Assembly (NCBI GenBank): GCA_020137815.1
Contig: CM035356.1
Span: 1,940,406-2,004,405, forward strand
Direction of reading: 5' to 3'
Length of the DNA: 64,000 bases
DNA from: Hormiphora californensis
Lineage: Eukaryota; Ctenophora; Tentaculata; Cydippida; Pleurobrachiidae
Shown one piece after another: positions 54,401-62,721 of this stretch; positions within the stretch are counted from its first letter, which is position 1; each line of letters begins with the position of its first letter. The notes under the pieces are model-generated. The model was not told where the DNA came from and ran no database searches. It saw only the letters and a program-made list of their open reading frames with translations. The translations under genes were made by a program, and so were the position numbers.

Positions 54401-54799
54401 TGTATTCAATGTTTAGTGGTTATTATTGTTGTGTTGTTAGGGCCATATCTTGAATACAATTCAGTTTAGTTTTACTGTTATTGAAAGCTGTAATTTATGG
54501 TAATATCCAATCAAAATATAATCGAGACTTATTAACGTCTGTTTCTACACACATCGAAATCACAACCCACAATCCTCTTACTATTATACACCCGACCAAA
54601 TTTCAAAAAACCCCTTTTTCATCTGTCTGGCGGAGCCAGACCCCGATTTGATTCTCAAGTGCGCTCAAATGGGTCCCCCCCCCCCCGGTACCGCGTGCTC
54701 AACCCCAACACCCCTTGTACTTACATTCCATATAACAAGGAACATGAGTATAACAGCGATAGGAAGGGAGAGGATGGAGAGTCCTATTTCCACTGACAT
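38443..54799 (-). CDS. CNIH: Cornichon family protein
   Basis: Exons 54799-54725, 42551-42483, 39042-38930 and 38586-38443 join in phase. The protein starts MSVEIGLSILSL with a first membrane segment, then IISFDELKTDYKNPIDLCN, a diagnostic cornichon sequence. LVMPEYG with a second hydrophobic region follows, then RPRMSVLGIYDPTAVMN and a last segment LALYLINFFAGLL. Cornichons are ER export receptors for cargo such as TGF-alpha-like ligands and, in vertebrates, AMPA-receptor auxiliary subunits. Exon 4 either reads directly into TGG TGA, ending after 134 residues, or is spliced at TG-GTGAGT to a last exon I could not find; cornichons normally have about ten more residues. Intron 1 (12 kb) holds two plus-strand secreted-protein genes and a LINE. 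The 5' end of exon 3 is duplicated at 40268-40290. Confidence 0.88.
38788..38862. mobile_element. 75-bp hairpin MITE, copy B
   Basis: Starts CTGTCTGGCACCG and ends GGCGCCGCCAGACAG; the same inner sequence as copy A, including ACCCCAT and GAGCGCAC. It lies in intron 3 of the cornichon gene. Confidence 0.75.
39020..41625. repeat. Local tandem duplication of about 1.2-1.4 kb
   Basis: 39020-40217 and 40268-41625 are direct copies with many small differences. The unit begins inside cornichon exon 3 and runs into intron 2. A further 50-base direct copy of 39706-39755 sits at 40218-40267, at the junction. Poly-G runs at 39239, 39312, 40398 and 40493 differ in length between copies. The second copy carries a small insertion at 40899-41012. 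Confidence 0.85.
40899..41012. mobile_element. 114-bp MITE, copy 2, with empty site in the sister copy
   Basis: Ends read AGGAACCGACCG and CGGTCGGTTCCTG, inverted repeats. It interrupts the second duplication copy between CAAGCC and CTCCTTATCAT; in the first copy (near 39613) the same flanks are almost adjacent. Confidence 0.8.
41626..46193. other. Cornichon introns with no other gene seen
   Basis: Apart from cornichon exon 2 (42483-42551) I find no supported exon. The region is AT-rich with scattered palindromes, including 43961-44007 and a short TTGCCTGCTACGCAGGCAA near 43843, and a (GA)n tract near 45385. Confidence 0.4.
43961..44007. repeat. Perfect 19-bp stem hairpin
   Basis: CTAAATTCGGTATTCATAT at 43961-43979 pairs perfectly with 43989-44007 across a 9-base loop. 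It lies in intron 1 of the cornichon gene. Confidence 0.9.
46194..47044 (+). CDS. Secreted Cys-containing protein, first three exons
   Basis: Exons 46194-46246, 46523-46663 and 46915-47044 join in phase to 108 codons. It starts MMKITVIVLIALLPLLT, a clear signal peptide, then SSQAVNTEEVVDTL. Cysteines lie in LMCSRL, NFCEST, IICDQ, FACKG and YVCSY, so disulfides are likely. No family recognised. The acceptor before exon 3 is preceded by three tandem copies of a 33-base unit containing a similar acceptor. The end is uncertain: a donor GTACAC follows codon 108. A candidate last exon at about 47960-48146 (ICGAGPPSCFKLFN, then MCGRRTVTVKIKEE and a stop) does not fit in phase with exon 3 directly. 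The gene lies inside the first intron of the cornichon gene, opposite strand. Confidence 0.55.
46800..46914 (+). repeat. Three tandem 33-bp copies carrying a 3' splice site
   Basis: Units of CTAAAGCTCTACCTCCCCTCAGGGAAATTAAA repeat three times directly before the acceptor CCCCCCTCAG of exon 3 of the secreted-protein gene. Each unit keeps a pyrimidine tract and a CAG. Confidence 0.85.
47070..47111. repeat. 16-bp GC-rich perfect stem hairpin
   Basis: CCTCCCTTGCACCTCC at 47070-47085 is the exact complement of 47096-47111, with a 10-base loop. It directly follows exon 3 of the secreted-protein gene. Confidence 0.85.
47960..48146 (+). CDS. Possible terminal exon of a secreted protein
   Basis: An open frame containing ICGAGPPSCF and DMCGRRTVTV ends at TAA 48144-48146, overlapping the stop codon of the LINE on the other strand. 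It looks coding (two Cys pairs, basic end) but no acceptor keeps phase with the exon at 46915-47044. It may belong to an unresolved exon chain, or be chance. Confidence 0.25.
48143..51553 (-). CDS. LINE ORF2: hydrophobic N-terminus, endonuclease, reverse transcriptase
   Basis: 1136 residues without interruption. Three hydrophobic stretches at about 41-65, 88-103 and 131-147 look like membrane segments. NPGP follows at 155-158, then the exonuclease-endonuclease-phosphatase domain (about 160-400: YCNVNG, LNETWL, STFYRY, IGDLNL, SDHLTL). The reverse transcriptase (about 600-880) has YRPISLTCLVMKV, YFDFQKAFDSVSH, GVPQGSILGPFLF and RLYADDLKIW, all catalytic motifs intact. The post-RT region is complete. 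It is a Jockey/CR1-group protein, related in layout to the ORF at 25189-28335 but clearly another family. Confidence 0.92.
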   Translation of the reverse strand: MISVEQYRKAIGGFAGGLAGGKRIKIDNTDNNKRQYNETTDILIYHFLIYICYTILMIALLGIMLRSTPPPVKFRKEGQFVFDLNSPYIWYANCVLFLFLVKGMRHSKYAYRCYKKFRIAGINLFKVRCRYTILVMFVTSLAKMLLLRSHPDIINPGPDKKLNLVYCNVNGLIKMHTIGGDQPEFQASKLRDLKAYLFTYSPDIVVLNETWLNKYISEGELISDKYYSIFRKDRTEKDMKTFSKKGGGGVLILCKNNIGVETELVKTKTDLPIVTILLKHKNIAPVCISTFYRYDYSGSEHFKEAERYYTNLAKKFKNLTIIGDLNLSSVDNWDVPVSNNSTHESFINLFLSLGLKSLVNVPTHRDGNILDLILTNIETTYSNVLLEENSLVKSDHLTLKCEINFKKSRPKYKNCKKFSYRKADWDSLNEELLGIDWLGQFKDLSAEQSLQVFKSRLDIALRHNVPLVNVKIGSQPPWYDEELRQLKKSFDNSRKAFLKNIDSTVAKEEYELKEHQYRTLAIEKETSFLELSSIDELTPNANVSKKFFKHVKSKTNSTRIPERVYFNNKFSSSSRRKCEMFNEFFCNQFTESSTYKETVDIDRDHTNDFNSEIFRFDEIQKILKKLDASKATGPDNIDGVVLKKCHKSLAYPLTLIFNKSYSEGCIPTEWKTANVVPVYKKGERSCVENYRPISLTCLVMKVFEKLVRERLYKACLEKITPYQHGFVPLKSCTSQLIEFNCELALNINNRNQTDIVYFDFQKAFDSVSHDVIINKLKNEFNLGGKMLRFLMNYLSGRQQRVVLDGDFSEWVEVRSGVPQGSILGPFLFVLFINDIVNVLREDDLTKIRLYADDLKIWRVINSEEDSLQPDIDSLVEWAKDNKMIFHPKKCKLLRCTKIIKQRQLNYHLGRDEIKLCENEVDLGVSTNHKLSPIEHQKNVVSKASQRLGLVKRVGVLVKCPLKKKNLYISLVRSLFEHCSQIWRPQSESSLLKFERLQKRATKWIFGETDTSYSLDTYIKKLREIDVLPMTQKFQYNDLKLFHKIFYETSPIKLPSFLQKYNPELHDRRATRQQTNRDSTDIICTEQPRVDLFKNCYFYRCHLEWNLLPKELRNTAEHHLFSSRLKDHLWKALHDIT
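51683..53143 (-). CDS. LINE ORF1: AlkB-like dioxygenase plus SGNH esterase
   Basis: 486 residues. Residues about 55-222 match AlkB-family 2-oxoglutarate/Fe(II) dioxygenases, which remove alkyl groups from nucleic acids by oxidation. The iron ligands are likely H142 and D144 in YHSDFE and H203 in EHFKHRAQ; GVRYALSFR (211-219) is the family's 2-oxoglutarate-binding arginine motif (typically RxNLTFR). A proline-rich linker spans about 224-298. Residues about 300-486 are an SGNH hydrolase with Ser306 in LLLGTSMTK, Gly324 in SISGAR, Asn365 in FGTNDIR, and Asp463/His466 in EDGVHLNSNG, so all four blocks are intact. Esterase domains are known in ORF1 of CR1-like elements (Kapitonov and Jurka); an AlkB domain in this position is unusual to my knowledge. 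All catalytic residues are present, so both activities are plausible. Confidence 0.88.
   Translation of the reverse strand: MVVNNASNMILDNTPLEEVFTRVSSPVLERIIQIVQKELERRKRDGVPEKDPNQFVTHHGRYVSDEDLEMMKWEVGGLTGKNTWLTNTGCPYGWANVDLTPKDITKYPNIDKLMERINKELGTEFNSCLVTRYRKGDGVGYHSDFETSLVDNSPITVVTVGSDGAVDFIPYLGDGRMRPKLSITTKDGEAYTMKPGCQEHFKHRAQKVEYGVRYALSFRKRHKTSPPEPTPPAPTPAKSQKVPQFPVHQSRVEAPASQMTLSPTSPPAVDGYQEENSVFPTRSPLLPTPTLPNPRLTPRTLLLGTSMTKWIHEDPALVNISISGARLCRPNENWRGSLAMDMLKGLEVTHPCLEVNKVILAFGTNDIRYWGGFVRSSKGKGSVYKAYVDLVREVRRRFGEDTEIVLATVIPLRPDSGWIASNVFMFNRIVMSVGRSLNCVVSDWTIEFLNNELNFNSVLFSEDGVHLNSNGYNVLNEIMYEELVFN
53528..54453 (+). CDS. Secreted protein with dibasic-flanked repeat (candidate peptide precursor)
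   Basis: Exons 53528-53562 and 53631-54453 join in phase to 285 residues. MRTVLVLIVITLSL is a signal peptide. Residues about 30-165 are helical-looking, with seven Cys and one N-glycosylation site (NNFT). A basic, Gly/Asn-rich region follows. Residues 207-242 are three 12-residue repeats of PAHSRIKRQFDP, with KR at 213-214, 225-226 and 237-238. Cleavage at KR would free two identical QFDPPAHSRI peptides with an N-terminal Gln able to cyclise. The C-terminal 40 residues contain three Cys and no clear membrane anchor. No family recognised. The gene lies within cornichon intron 1, opposite strand, just downstream of the LINE. Confidence 0.65.
54454..54724. other. Short spacer with hairpin MITE copy C
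   Basis: 54623-54692 is the third copy of the 75-bp CTGTCTGGCG hairpin family, in reverse orientation (CTGTCTGGCGGAGCCAGAC, then CCGATTTGATTCTCAAG). Its far end is replaced by a poly-C run. The rest is AT-rich with nothing recognised. Confidence 0.65.
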
Positions 54800-55127
54800 G
54801 ATGTACCAGCCTTGCTATAGAGAGAGGTTATTGGGTTAGAGGATCTGTTACTGAAAATCAGATGGAATTGTAACTCTGGTAGGGATAGTTAAGGGGACCC
54901 GGGATAGGGGAATATGTTAAACAATAAGATAAGTGACAAGGCAGTATGAGTAAAACGGTATAAAAACAAATTAATAAATAGATGCACTCTGATATTATAA
55001 GTTGCTGCGCTGGCTAACTCCACCCCAAAACATATCAGCGGTAACATAAAATAGTTACTATGGAAACCATCAACCGTCCCAACCACTTCTGAGCTGATTC
55101 AAGCTACAGTACCCAGCTGATCACTTT

Positions 55128-58100
55128 CTACAGTTCGTCAGATTGCGGCTGTAGTTCCAGGGCCTTGAACTTTTCCAGTTGGTAGAACATGCACTTGACA
55201 GTCCGGCCACCGAAGAACCGGTTATGAAGATCAACCACCGCTGTAAGGGAGTGAAATATGTGTGAGCTGCTTTATTTGGGTATTGGGCAAGTTGTAATTT
55301 GGGTACTTTACTACTAACTATCACTGGATACTAGCTTTAGGTGGGGGGGGGGGGTGAAATGTGTGTTAGCTGCTGTATTTGGGTTCCAGGGCATGCCTGG
55401 CAACCCGAGGAAGGGTCTGGTCCAATCAAGTGAAGGTGGTTGAAAGTGGTTGATTTATGGGATCTAAACCAAGTATAATTCAGTAGATACCACCCACCTT
55501 TAATTGCACTCTCCACACGTTGGAAATGAACGAATATCCTCACGGCCTCTTCTACCGCTACCCCACTTGGTATCTCGTAAATAACAACCTAGTGATAAAT
55601 TGAAACTCAATTAGCTGCTTGCTTCAGATAATTCAAACCGAACCCGGATCATAAATTTAAACGCTTTTTACTCGTCTAAACCAAATAACCTGGACCACCT
55701 CCCCATATTTGGTCATATTACTAACCTGGACGACCTCCCCATATTTGGTCATATTACTAACCTGGACGACCTCCCCATATTTGGTCATATTACTAACCTG
55801 GACGACCTCCCCATATTTGGTCATTACTAACCTGCACGACCTCCCCATATTTGGAGCACTCTTCCCGGGTCTCCGCCTCCAGATCATCATCCACCTCCCC
55901 AGGTCCCACCATGTTCTTCAACAGGATCACCTTACTAGGCTGCTTCAGGGTCTTTTGGACCTGCTCTGCCTTAGCTTTCCGTTCTGAGTGAGGGGGGAGA
56001 AAGAGGTTCTGAGAGAGAGAAAGAAGTTCTGAGAGGGAAAGAGTGGGGTTCTGAGACCGGGGGGGGGGGGGGGGGCTGGGGTGAGACTTTGGCGAAGTAC
56101 CAACATCACGAATTTCTTGCTAGACATAACTATCACAGACACAATTGAGTCCCCTATTTGGTTGCATGTAAGGGCGTTCTATAGACTGTGTCTGTTAGAC
56201 ACAGGAGAATTATATATCTCTTAGGCAGCTGCAGGTTGTTAATTGTTGTCTGACGTGTCATCCTGCATTTTCGGAACGTGTTCGTCTCAACATTGCGCGT
56301 CGCAGGCTGTACCAAACCCGGGTGAACAAGCTAACAATAGTGCAATTACATGCGCGCGATGCAGTATATCGCATGTAAGTTCACTATTGTTAGCTCGTTC
56401 ACCCGGGTTAGCTCGTTCACCCGCGACGCGCAATGTGTAGACGAACACGCTCCGAAAAGAGAGCATCATCCCAAGCACACGTGTCGTCAGCTGGTTTAGT
56501 TGCCCAAGCAATATGATGTACACGTGGTGATAACCGTTAAAGTTGGATGAGGTCTATAACTGTGGATCTAAAACTGTTTAACTCTAACTTAAAACTGTAT
56601 AATGTTGTCTCTTTATAGTTCTTAGCCTGTCCTAATCTATTCGACCCTCTTTCACCACACCGTGTTTATCAGGGGCTACAGACTACTGACTAGTCTGGGT
56701 AGTAAAACAAAAGAAATATCAACCCCCATATCAACATAATATGTGCCTAAACGGGCTAAACAATATGCTTTGCATTATTCATACTGTCTGGCCTCTGGGC
56801 TCAGTGCCCGGATATTGCAAACCCCTGACAGTCTGGGACGCCACCCCGTCATTAGCTAAACAATTGTATTTAAACACGGCTGTTTTGTTCATTGAAAAGG
56901 TTATAACCCATTTTGTGTCGACCCTGCAGCCTAGATATATCGAGTTTTATTGCGAGTATTATTTGGTTAACAAGGTGGCATTTAATGTGGGAACAGCTCT
57001 GATACATGTTGTCGATACAACAACGTAAAACCGATATTGGTTTTCAAATTGAGCTAGTTATTACCTTCCTCCTGTCGTGCTAGTTCTATCCTTGCTTTAG
57101 TTTTCTCGGCACTCTCATTCACAATTACACCCCGTGCCCTTCCAGTCTTCTCAACCTGGAGGGCAGACGCCATACCTTGCTCAGCCTTACCAAGACCTGT
57201 ATAAGGGTGGGGGGGTAGTTGGATCTGTTGATGATGTAAAGAGGAGTAGGAGATAAATTAGTTGAGTCTCAACTAGCTTATAATAGTAGCTACTAATTTA
57301 CTAATTGGTTAACAACTAACAAAAAACAATTAGTACCTACCCTGTCCCTCCTTCCACCCGTATTTATTCATGATGTTACTGGCGACACTGCTGATATTCT
57401 TAATACTCATCACCCGGGTATGTTTGATGTCTGAATCTGTCTGTTGTAGGAGCTTCTTAGAGTCAACCTCCGGGTGTAGCACGTGTGCCCTGAAGGAGGG
57501 AGGTTGTTAGAAAGTATATCATGCGTAAATGATAAATTAATTAATGCTGGAAAGAGTGTTGGTTACGAAGTCACCCCTATTATTGCATATAGCGCAGAGG
57601 GGGAATTTCATTACCAAGAAAGAGTGACAGTTTGATTGTAAATCGATTATATTATAGTTATACATTCACCGTTCACTAGCCCTGATTTCAAAATAATGGT
57701 AACTTGTAAAGGAGGTTTGAAGATTTGTGGAAAGAATGGCCCTAAGGTGATCAACAGGGGGTTTGAACCTACTTGTTTGATTTGTCCTTGGCGACCAGGG
57801 AGGCTGGAGGGGCTATCATAGCGCCACCTTTAGCTGTTGTACTGGGTCCATCGTACTCATTGGTTTCTGTGTCTAGGGGGGGGGGGGTTTAGATAAAGAA
57901 AAGGCAACGTAAATCATAAAATTAAGGGCTAGAGTTTATCTTGACCTGGGCAATATCTTGGGCAATATCAAATGTGTACCTTTGGAAGATCCTTTTCCGT
58001 CCTTCTTCTTCTGTTTTGGATCCTCATAGAAATCCAGATCATCCTCAATACCCATCTTATCCCCATCATCCAGGTAGGCTGATACCAACGATTTAGCTGT

Positions 58101-58896
58101 CTTGTTCTGCAGAGGGGAGGTTGGGTGAAGAAAACGCTGAATAACGTGTACTAAGTGCTCACAACCAGTGCCAGCATCGATACTATCTAGTATCTAGTGT
58201 AGTACGAACTTTAAGAGTTAGAATACTCTTAGAATACTAACACTCTCAGAATACTGAACCACACTATATATTGCACTTACATCTTCTTCATACTTCTTTT
58301 CCCGTTTCCGTTTCTGTTGTAATGCCTGTACGATGCTGTAATCATTAGGTTTCAGGGGATCATACTCGTGCTTGATAGGCATCTTGGACGCCTCAGTTTC
58401 TACAAAGATTTCTGGAGGAGGAGAGCCTGTTGTTATTAAAGGGGGTTACATCTTTGTGCGGAGGTAGTGTAGTAACAGCTGGTATACAGAAGGTCTAAGG
58501 TTCAATCCCCGGTCCCGGGATTTTAGTCACCCTTTTCAAAGTGTAGTACCCTTTTCAAATTGTAGCACCCAGTACTAACCAGGCTGAGGAGGAGGGGAAT
58601 CCTCTTTTGCCGCTGCCATTTGTTCCCTCATTGGGGCTGTAGTGTTAGTGGAGCTCTTGGTCAGCTTAGGAAGTGCTTTCCTCATTAGCTGGGCTGTCAT
58701 CAGGTTGAACTTGGACTTGGATGCACCTAGACAGATTTGGACTTAATTAAAAACTTTACAAAGGGTCTATTATTAGTCATTTGTGAGAGTTGGATCTTCA
58801 TTGGGTTGAATTGCTAGCTATAGGGTACATTATGTACTTACTATGGCTGGCATCAGACTTGGCAATCTCCACATCTATACCACCGTATAGGGACAT
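55128..58896 (-). CDS. RBM17: RBM17/SPF45 splicing factor
   Basis: Exons 58896-58842, 58726-58580, 58411-58281, 58106-57980, 57872-57773, 57489-57341, 57196-57065, 55983-55832, 55588-55498 and 55240-55128 join in phase to 398 residues (human 401). It starts MSLY as in vertebrate RBM17 and has YDPLKPNDY. A G-patch spans about residues 224-260 (MNKYGWKEGQGLGK, EQGM). A UHM-type RRM closes the protein (KVILLKNMVGPGEVDDDLEA, then FFGGRTVKCMFY and YQLEKFKALEL). RBM17 is a U2-associated second-step splicing factor whose UHM binds ULM peptides of SF3B1/U2AF. The donor of exon 8 is tandemly repeated five times; only the first keeps the reading frame into VVIYEIP. The upstream neighbour on the same strand is TDP2. 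Confidence 0.96.
55690..55852 (-). repeat. Five tandem copies of an RBM17 exon end plus donor
   Basis: The sequence AAATATGGGGAGGTCGTCCA followed by GGTTAGTAA occurs five times on the minus strand, with donor exon ends at 55832, 55798, 55762, 55726 and about 55690 (spacings 34, 36, 36 and 36; the last copy reads GTTATT). Confidence 0.9.
56268..56458. mobile_element. 190-bp inverted-repeat MITE
   Basis: Ends read TTTTCGGAACGTGTTCGTCT and, complemented, TTTTCGGAGCGTGTTCGTCT. Inner parts (GCGCGTCGC, ACCCGGGTGAAC, GCTAACAATAGTG) also pair around about 56365. It lies in intron 7 of RBM17. Confidence 0.75.
58466..58512 (+). other. Possible tRNA-derived A/B-box pair (SINE-like)
   Basis: GTAGTAACAGCTGG resembles a degenerate A box, and GGTTCAATCCCCGG at about 58499-58512 is a near-perfect tRNA B box. 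Spacing is short and no full cloverleaf can be drawn. It lies in intron 2 of RBM17. Confidence 0.3.
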
Positions 58897-59166
58897 GGTT
58901 CAACTGGCTTCTTATCTGCTTCTAGTTTATCAGTTCACATACCAAATAGCTACAGAGTGGAATTGAGAAGTTATTATCTAATGTAGAAAGATATATTTTC
59001 TTGCAAAATTGGATACATTTTCTAGCAAAATTGGAATATTAAAAAGTAATAAATAATTAAAAAGTTAGAGTCCATTCTCGACGAAACCATGTATGTACAC
59101 ACGCTTAAAAACATCTCATGACACTTATTCCTATCCATTATCCAAGCTGAGGGGCTCTATAATGTG

Positions 59167-62100
59167 CTACCCACACCGCAGTGTAGCGAGTATCCCCCAG
59201 TGATCACTGGGAAACATGTCACAACTAATCAGCTTCTCCTGTCCGATCAGCTCGAATGAACGGGGCGAAAGGGAGTTAGATCCACCTCCGTTTCTGAAGT
59301 TGAACAAAATATGTCAAGGAAATATTTAATGCTGGACTACAAAACTGAGAACCTGATACCTAGGTGTACCATGAATAAGAGCATAACATCTGATAAGCAT
59401 AGATTATAAGCCGTACAATGAGCCACACATTACAGTGACTTATAGAGCACAGTTCACACCGTACCTGATAAGCATCCTATCAAATCGGAGTCGGGCCTTA
59501 TTACCCGGGGCACTCTCCCGTAGGTTCGTGTTCTGGGCCATGTCCCAGGTATAACGAGTCTTGCTGTCACTACCACACGCCTCCCAGATATCCTGCAGGG
59601 GGAGGGGGTGAGGGGAGGGGACTATATACATGTTGGGGGGCTGAAATTTTTGAAGCGATTTTCAAAAACTTCAATAGGTAACTAAAATGGGTAGGAAACT
59701 TCAACTTGTTTTCCATTCTCCAGCCTCCGTGTCCCAGGTGAACAATGGTGACCATGAGAAAAATAATACCACATGTGAAGAGAAATGGTATTTCTTTCTC
59801 AATGTAGTGTGAACTATGAAACAAAGCCCTGGACTATAACAGAATGGTATGTTGTAATAGGGACGAGCTGGGTATACAACATGAAACGGGAAACCCAGCT
59901 TCACTTCTTATTTCTTCTCCGTATCGTTATAACAGTCCATCACCAACACGTACGTACCTCTGGTTACGAAATAACCCCTCTCCCTAGCGCGAAGTTGGTT
60001 ACGAAGTCACCCCTTTTATTGCATACAATGAGCAATATTTGTTTGTTGGGATGATATCTCCTTCCGGCTTCAATCAATCAGGGACAAAATGAAAAGCGGT
60101 GTTTTTATTAACGAACAGTTTCGATGTTACAACATCTTCCTCAGCCTCAAATTAATTTGTTTAAAGTAGTGTTGAAAAGTTTGACTTTGTTACCACAACT
60201 ACCTTGACTGAGCTGCCTGCATGATGCTTGTTGATGACTGCTTGGTATTCCTTATCTCGTAGATTGGTATCCCCTCCAAACACCACACAGCACCCATCAG
60301 TAGCACCCATCTTATTTAGCACCTAGTGGGTGATATAATGATGTTCCTTGAGTATACTTTTATTTATCTTAGTTGTTTTAGTCATTTGGTCTAACCCCCT
60401 CCCTCGTACAAACTGAACAGTCCTGATTGGTCAGTAATGTGATGACAAACAAATTATTTTTTATTTTTGGGCAAAAGGAAGAAATAAAGGGCTATCCGGC
60501 AAGTCTTCTGTCTGTGTTTTCTTCTCCCTGAGTACACAATCAACTACTATAATTACCTGTTCTAACTGCTTCTCTCGTTCCTGTCTGTTGGGTCCGAGAC
60601 TCTCCAGGTGTGACGTCATGAACTGAATAGTGACGTCATTGTGCATTGTACAGGGCACACTGATGAGGTGCCGGTACATGGTACTGCTGGGAAATGGGTG
60701 GATAGACTCCCCTCCTATCTTAGTTATTGGACTATCATCGCCACTGAAAGGGGTCGGAGGAGGGTAGAGAGGGGTGGGTGGTTTATGGTTAGGGGTTGGA
60801 GGAGGAGGGTAGGGACTAGGGAGACGTGGGTGGTTAGGGGTTGGAGTAGGGGAGAGGGGGTAGGTGGTTAGGGGTTGGATGAGGGGAGAGAGGTAGGTGG
60901 TTAGGGGTTGAAGGAGGGTAGAGAGAGGTGGGTGGTTAGGGGTTGGAGGAGGGTAGAGAGAGGTGGGTGTTTAGGGGTTGGAGGAGGAGGAGGGTAGAGA
61001 GGGATGGGTGGTTAGGGGTTGAAAGAGGGTGGAGATGGATGTGGTATATAAACAAATACTGAATATTAGATCTCTAACTAGCGATTAAAACCATTCTTGG
61101 GAAATTTCACTGTTTTGAATTTTGAGCTAGTACCTGTAAACCAGTAGGACGTTGAAATAAGGCACTTGGGTGTCTCCTAGGAAGAATCTGTAGGATCCTC
61201 CCAGACAGTCAATAATGGGTGACACATGTGCCTCCACTACCTCTTGTAGCATCACCTAGAGAAAGATATGTAGTCAGAGATAATTAACTGATTATTTTAA
61301 TTGTCGAGTTTTAGTGGGTGTAGATAATCATATAACTAGCCAGTAACCAGTATCATACTGTAATTGCCATATGAAGCCTGCGTAGATAATATCTCGACAG
61401 TAGTAGCCAATTAAACTTGACGTCACAAGGCAAGTGATTATGTTTAGTTGTGCAATTGTCTACTGCAGCCGTGATGTCACTAGTAGACTGTATGGATCAA
61501 TTCTACTCCTGGCACGTCTGTCAATCTAGTCGTTACTATATCAATCTAGTCGCTACTATATCAATCTAGTCGCTACTATATCAATCTAGTCGCTACTATA
61601 TATCTTTCACGCTGCTATACTACTGAGCTGTTTAACTTCACCTTTCTACACCTTTCTTCAGCTGTTTCGCATCGAGAGCTCTAGACAGCAAACATACACC
61701 CGGGAAAGAATACAAGCTGTTATGCTACCCCCGTCACAGTGTAGTATTTAGGACCGCCAGACATGGCTGATATATTAGTTTACAAGATAGGATATAAGTG
61801 CACTTACAACAGTGCACTTACAACAGTAGGTTTCCGTTGTTTTATCTCCCTTATCACTGCTCTAAACCGATCTCCAATGAACTTGCTACAGAGCCCATCG
61901 ACATTCCAGGATAACACAGTCAACTCTGTGGGCCGTTCCAGTTTCGCCTGATGAGAAGAGTTCGTTATTATTATGAGGTTATTAACCTAATTTCATCATC
62001 ATGGAACAGTAGGATTGATCTTCTGGTATTCTCTTTCTTTCTTTCACAGCTCACATGTCTATCAAAATTCCTCCATATGTAAAATGAGCCTAGGCCACAC

Positions 62101-62721
62101 TCACATCACAACCAGGAGTTGTTGAGTAAGGCCGGGGGAGGAGGAGACTTAATTACCAGTACATAATATGGCATAGCGTTACGCCAAATTTTAAAAGAAA
62201 CTCGCATTTTATCTTGGTAACGAAATTATCCCTAAGGCATCGCGATAGTAAGGCAGGGTTTCTCCTGTTTCTACCATTTTCATATATTTTGGCAGCCTAT
62301 GTGTTTGTACCTTTTTAGATGGGCTTTGTGTGGATTCATCTGGAACCACTGTAATGACTTCTTCACCATCTGTCTCGCCATCCTAGACAATTATAACATC
62401 GATGATTTTATTTTATCGATACCTGCCCGTCGAGTTATCTATCGGACCTATTTCTCAACACGCCTATTTGTCCGAGTTTTTAGAAATAATCTAGGGGCTG
62501 AAACAGTAGTACCTAAAACAGTTATATCTGATAACTTAACTATACCTTTATTTGTCGATATGATCTATAGCCTCACTGATATCACCTCCCCCAAGGTGTA
62601 GAGCCCTCCTGGCAACCCCCTCACTACACCCCACTATTGTTACCAGCCACTGAATCTTATCGGCATCCGTCTGCACCAGATTCACCTCCTCTATCTCAAA
62701 ATCATCCTCGTCAGTCATCAT
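59167..62721 (-). CDS. TDP2: Tyrosyl-DNA phosphodiesterase 2
   Basis: Exons: about 62721-62551, 62382-62311, 61947-61822, 61255-61134, 60743-60557, 60322-60203, 59592-59465 and 59293-59167, about 350 residues (human 362). The N-terminus is a UBA-like domain, followed by an acidic linker. The Mg-dependent exonuclease-endonuclease-phosphatase domain carries the TDP2 motifs TVLSWNVDG, VMLQEV, FGGDTNLRD and PSDHWG. TDP2 removes 5'-phosphotyrosyl topoisomerase II adducts from DNA. Junctions from exon 2 on are in phase; exon 1 runs into TAA two codons after the UBA end (HIDK) with no clean donor, so that junction is unresolved. Exon 3 has two donors 14 bases apart (61822 and 61808). Introns hold a G-rich minisatellite and a 22-bp tandem repeat. 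Confidence 0.93.
60765..61035. repeat. G-rich minisatellite in a TDP2 intron
   Basis: About seven imperfect units of 30-40 bases share GGGTGGTTAGGGGTTGGAGG and GAGGGTAGAGAG. GGTTAGGG is telomere-like and the G-rich strand could form quadruplexes. Confidence 0.85.
61528..61612. repeat. 22-bp tandem repeat in a TDP2 intron
   Basis: Four units of ATCAATCTAGTCGCTACTAT in intron 3. Confidence 0.85.

Noticed and set aside
53599-54453. Single-exon reading of the KR-repeat protein from ATG 53599
   Set aside because: It lacks a signal peptide; splicing from 53562 to 53631 gives a signal peptide in perfect phase.
55657-55890. Minus-strand protein with repeated KYGEVVQVSNMT
   Set aside because: It reads the donor array out of the RBM17 frame; the units are duplicated splice-site sequence.
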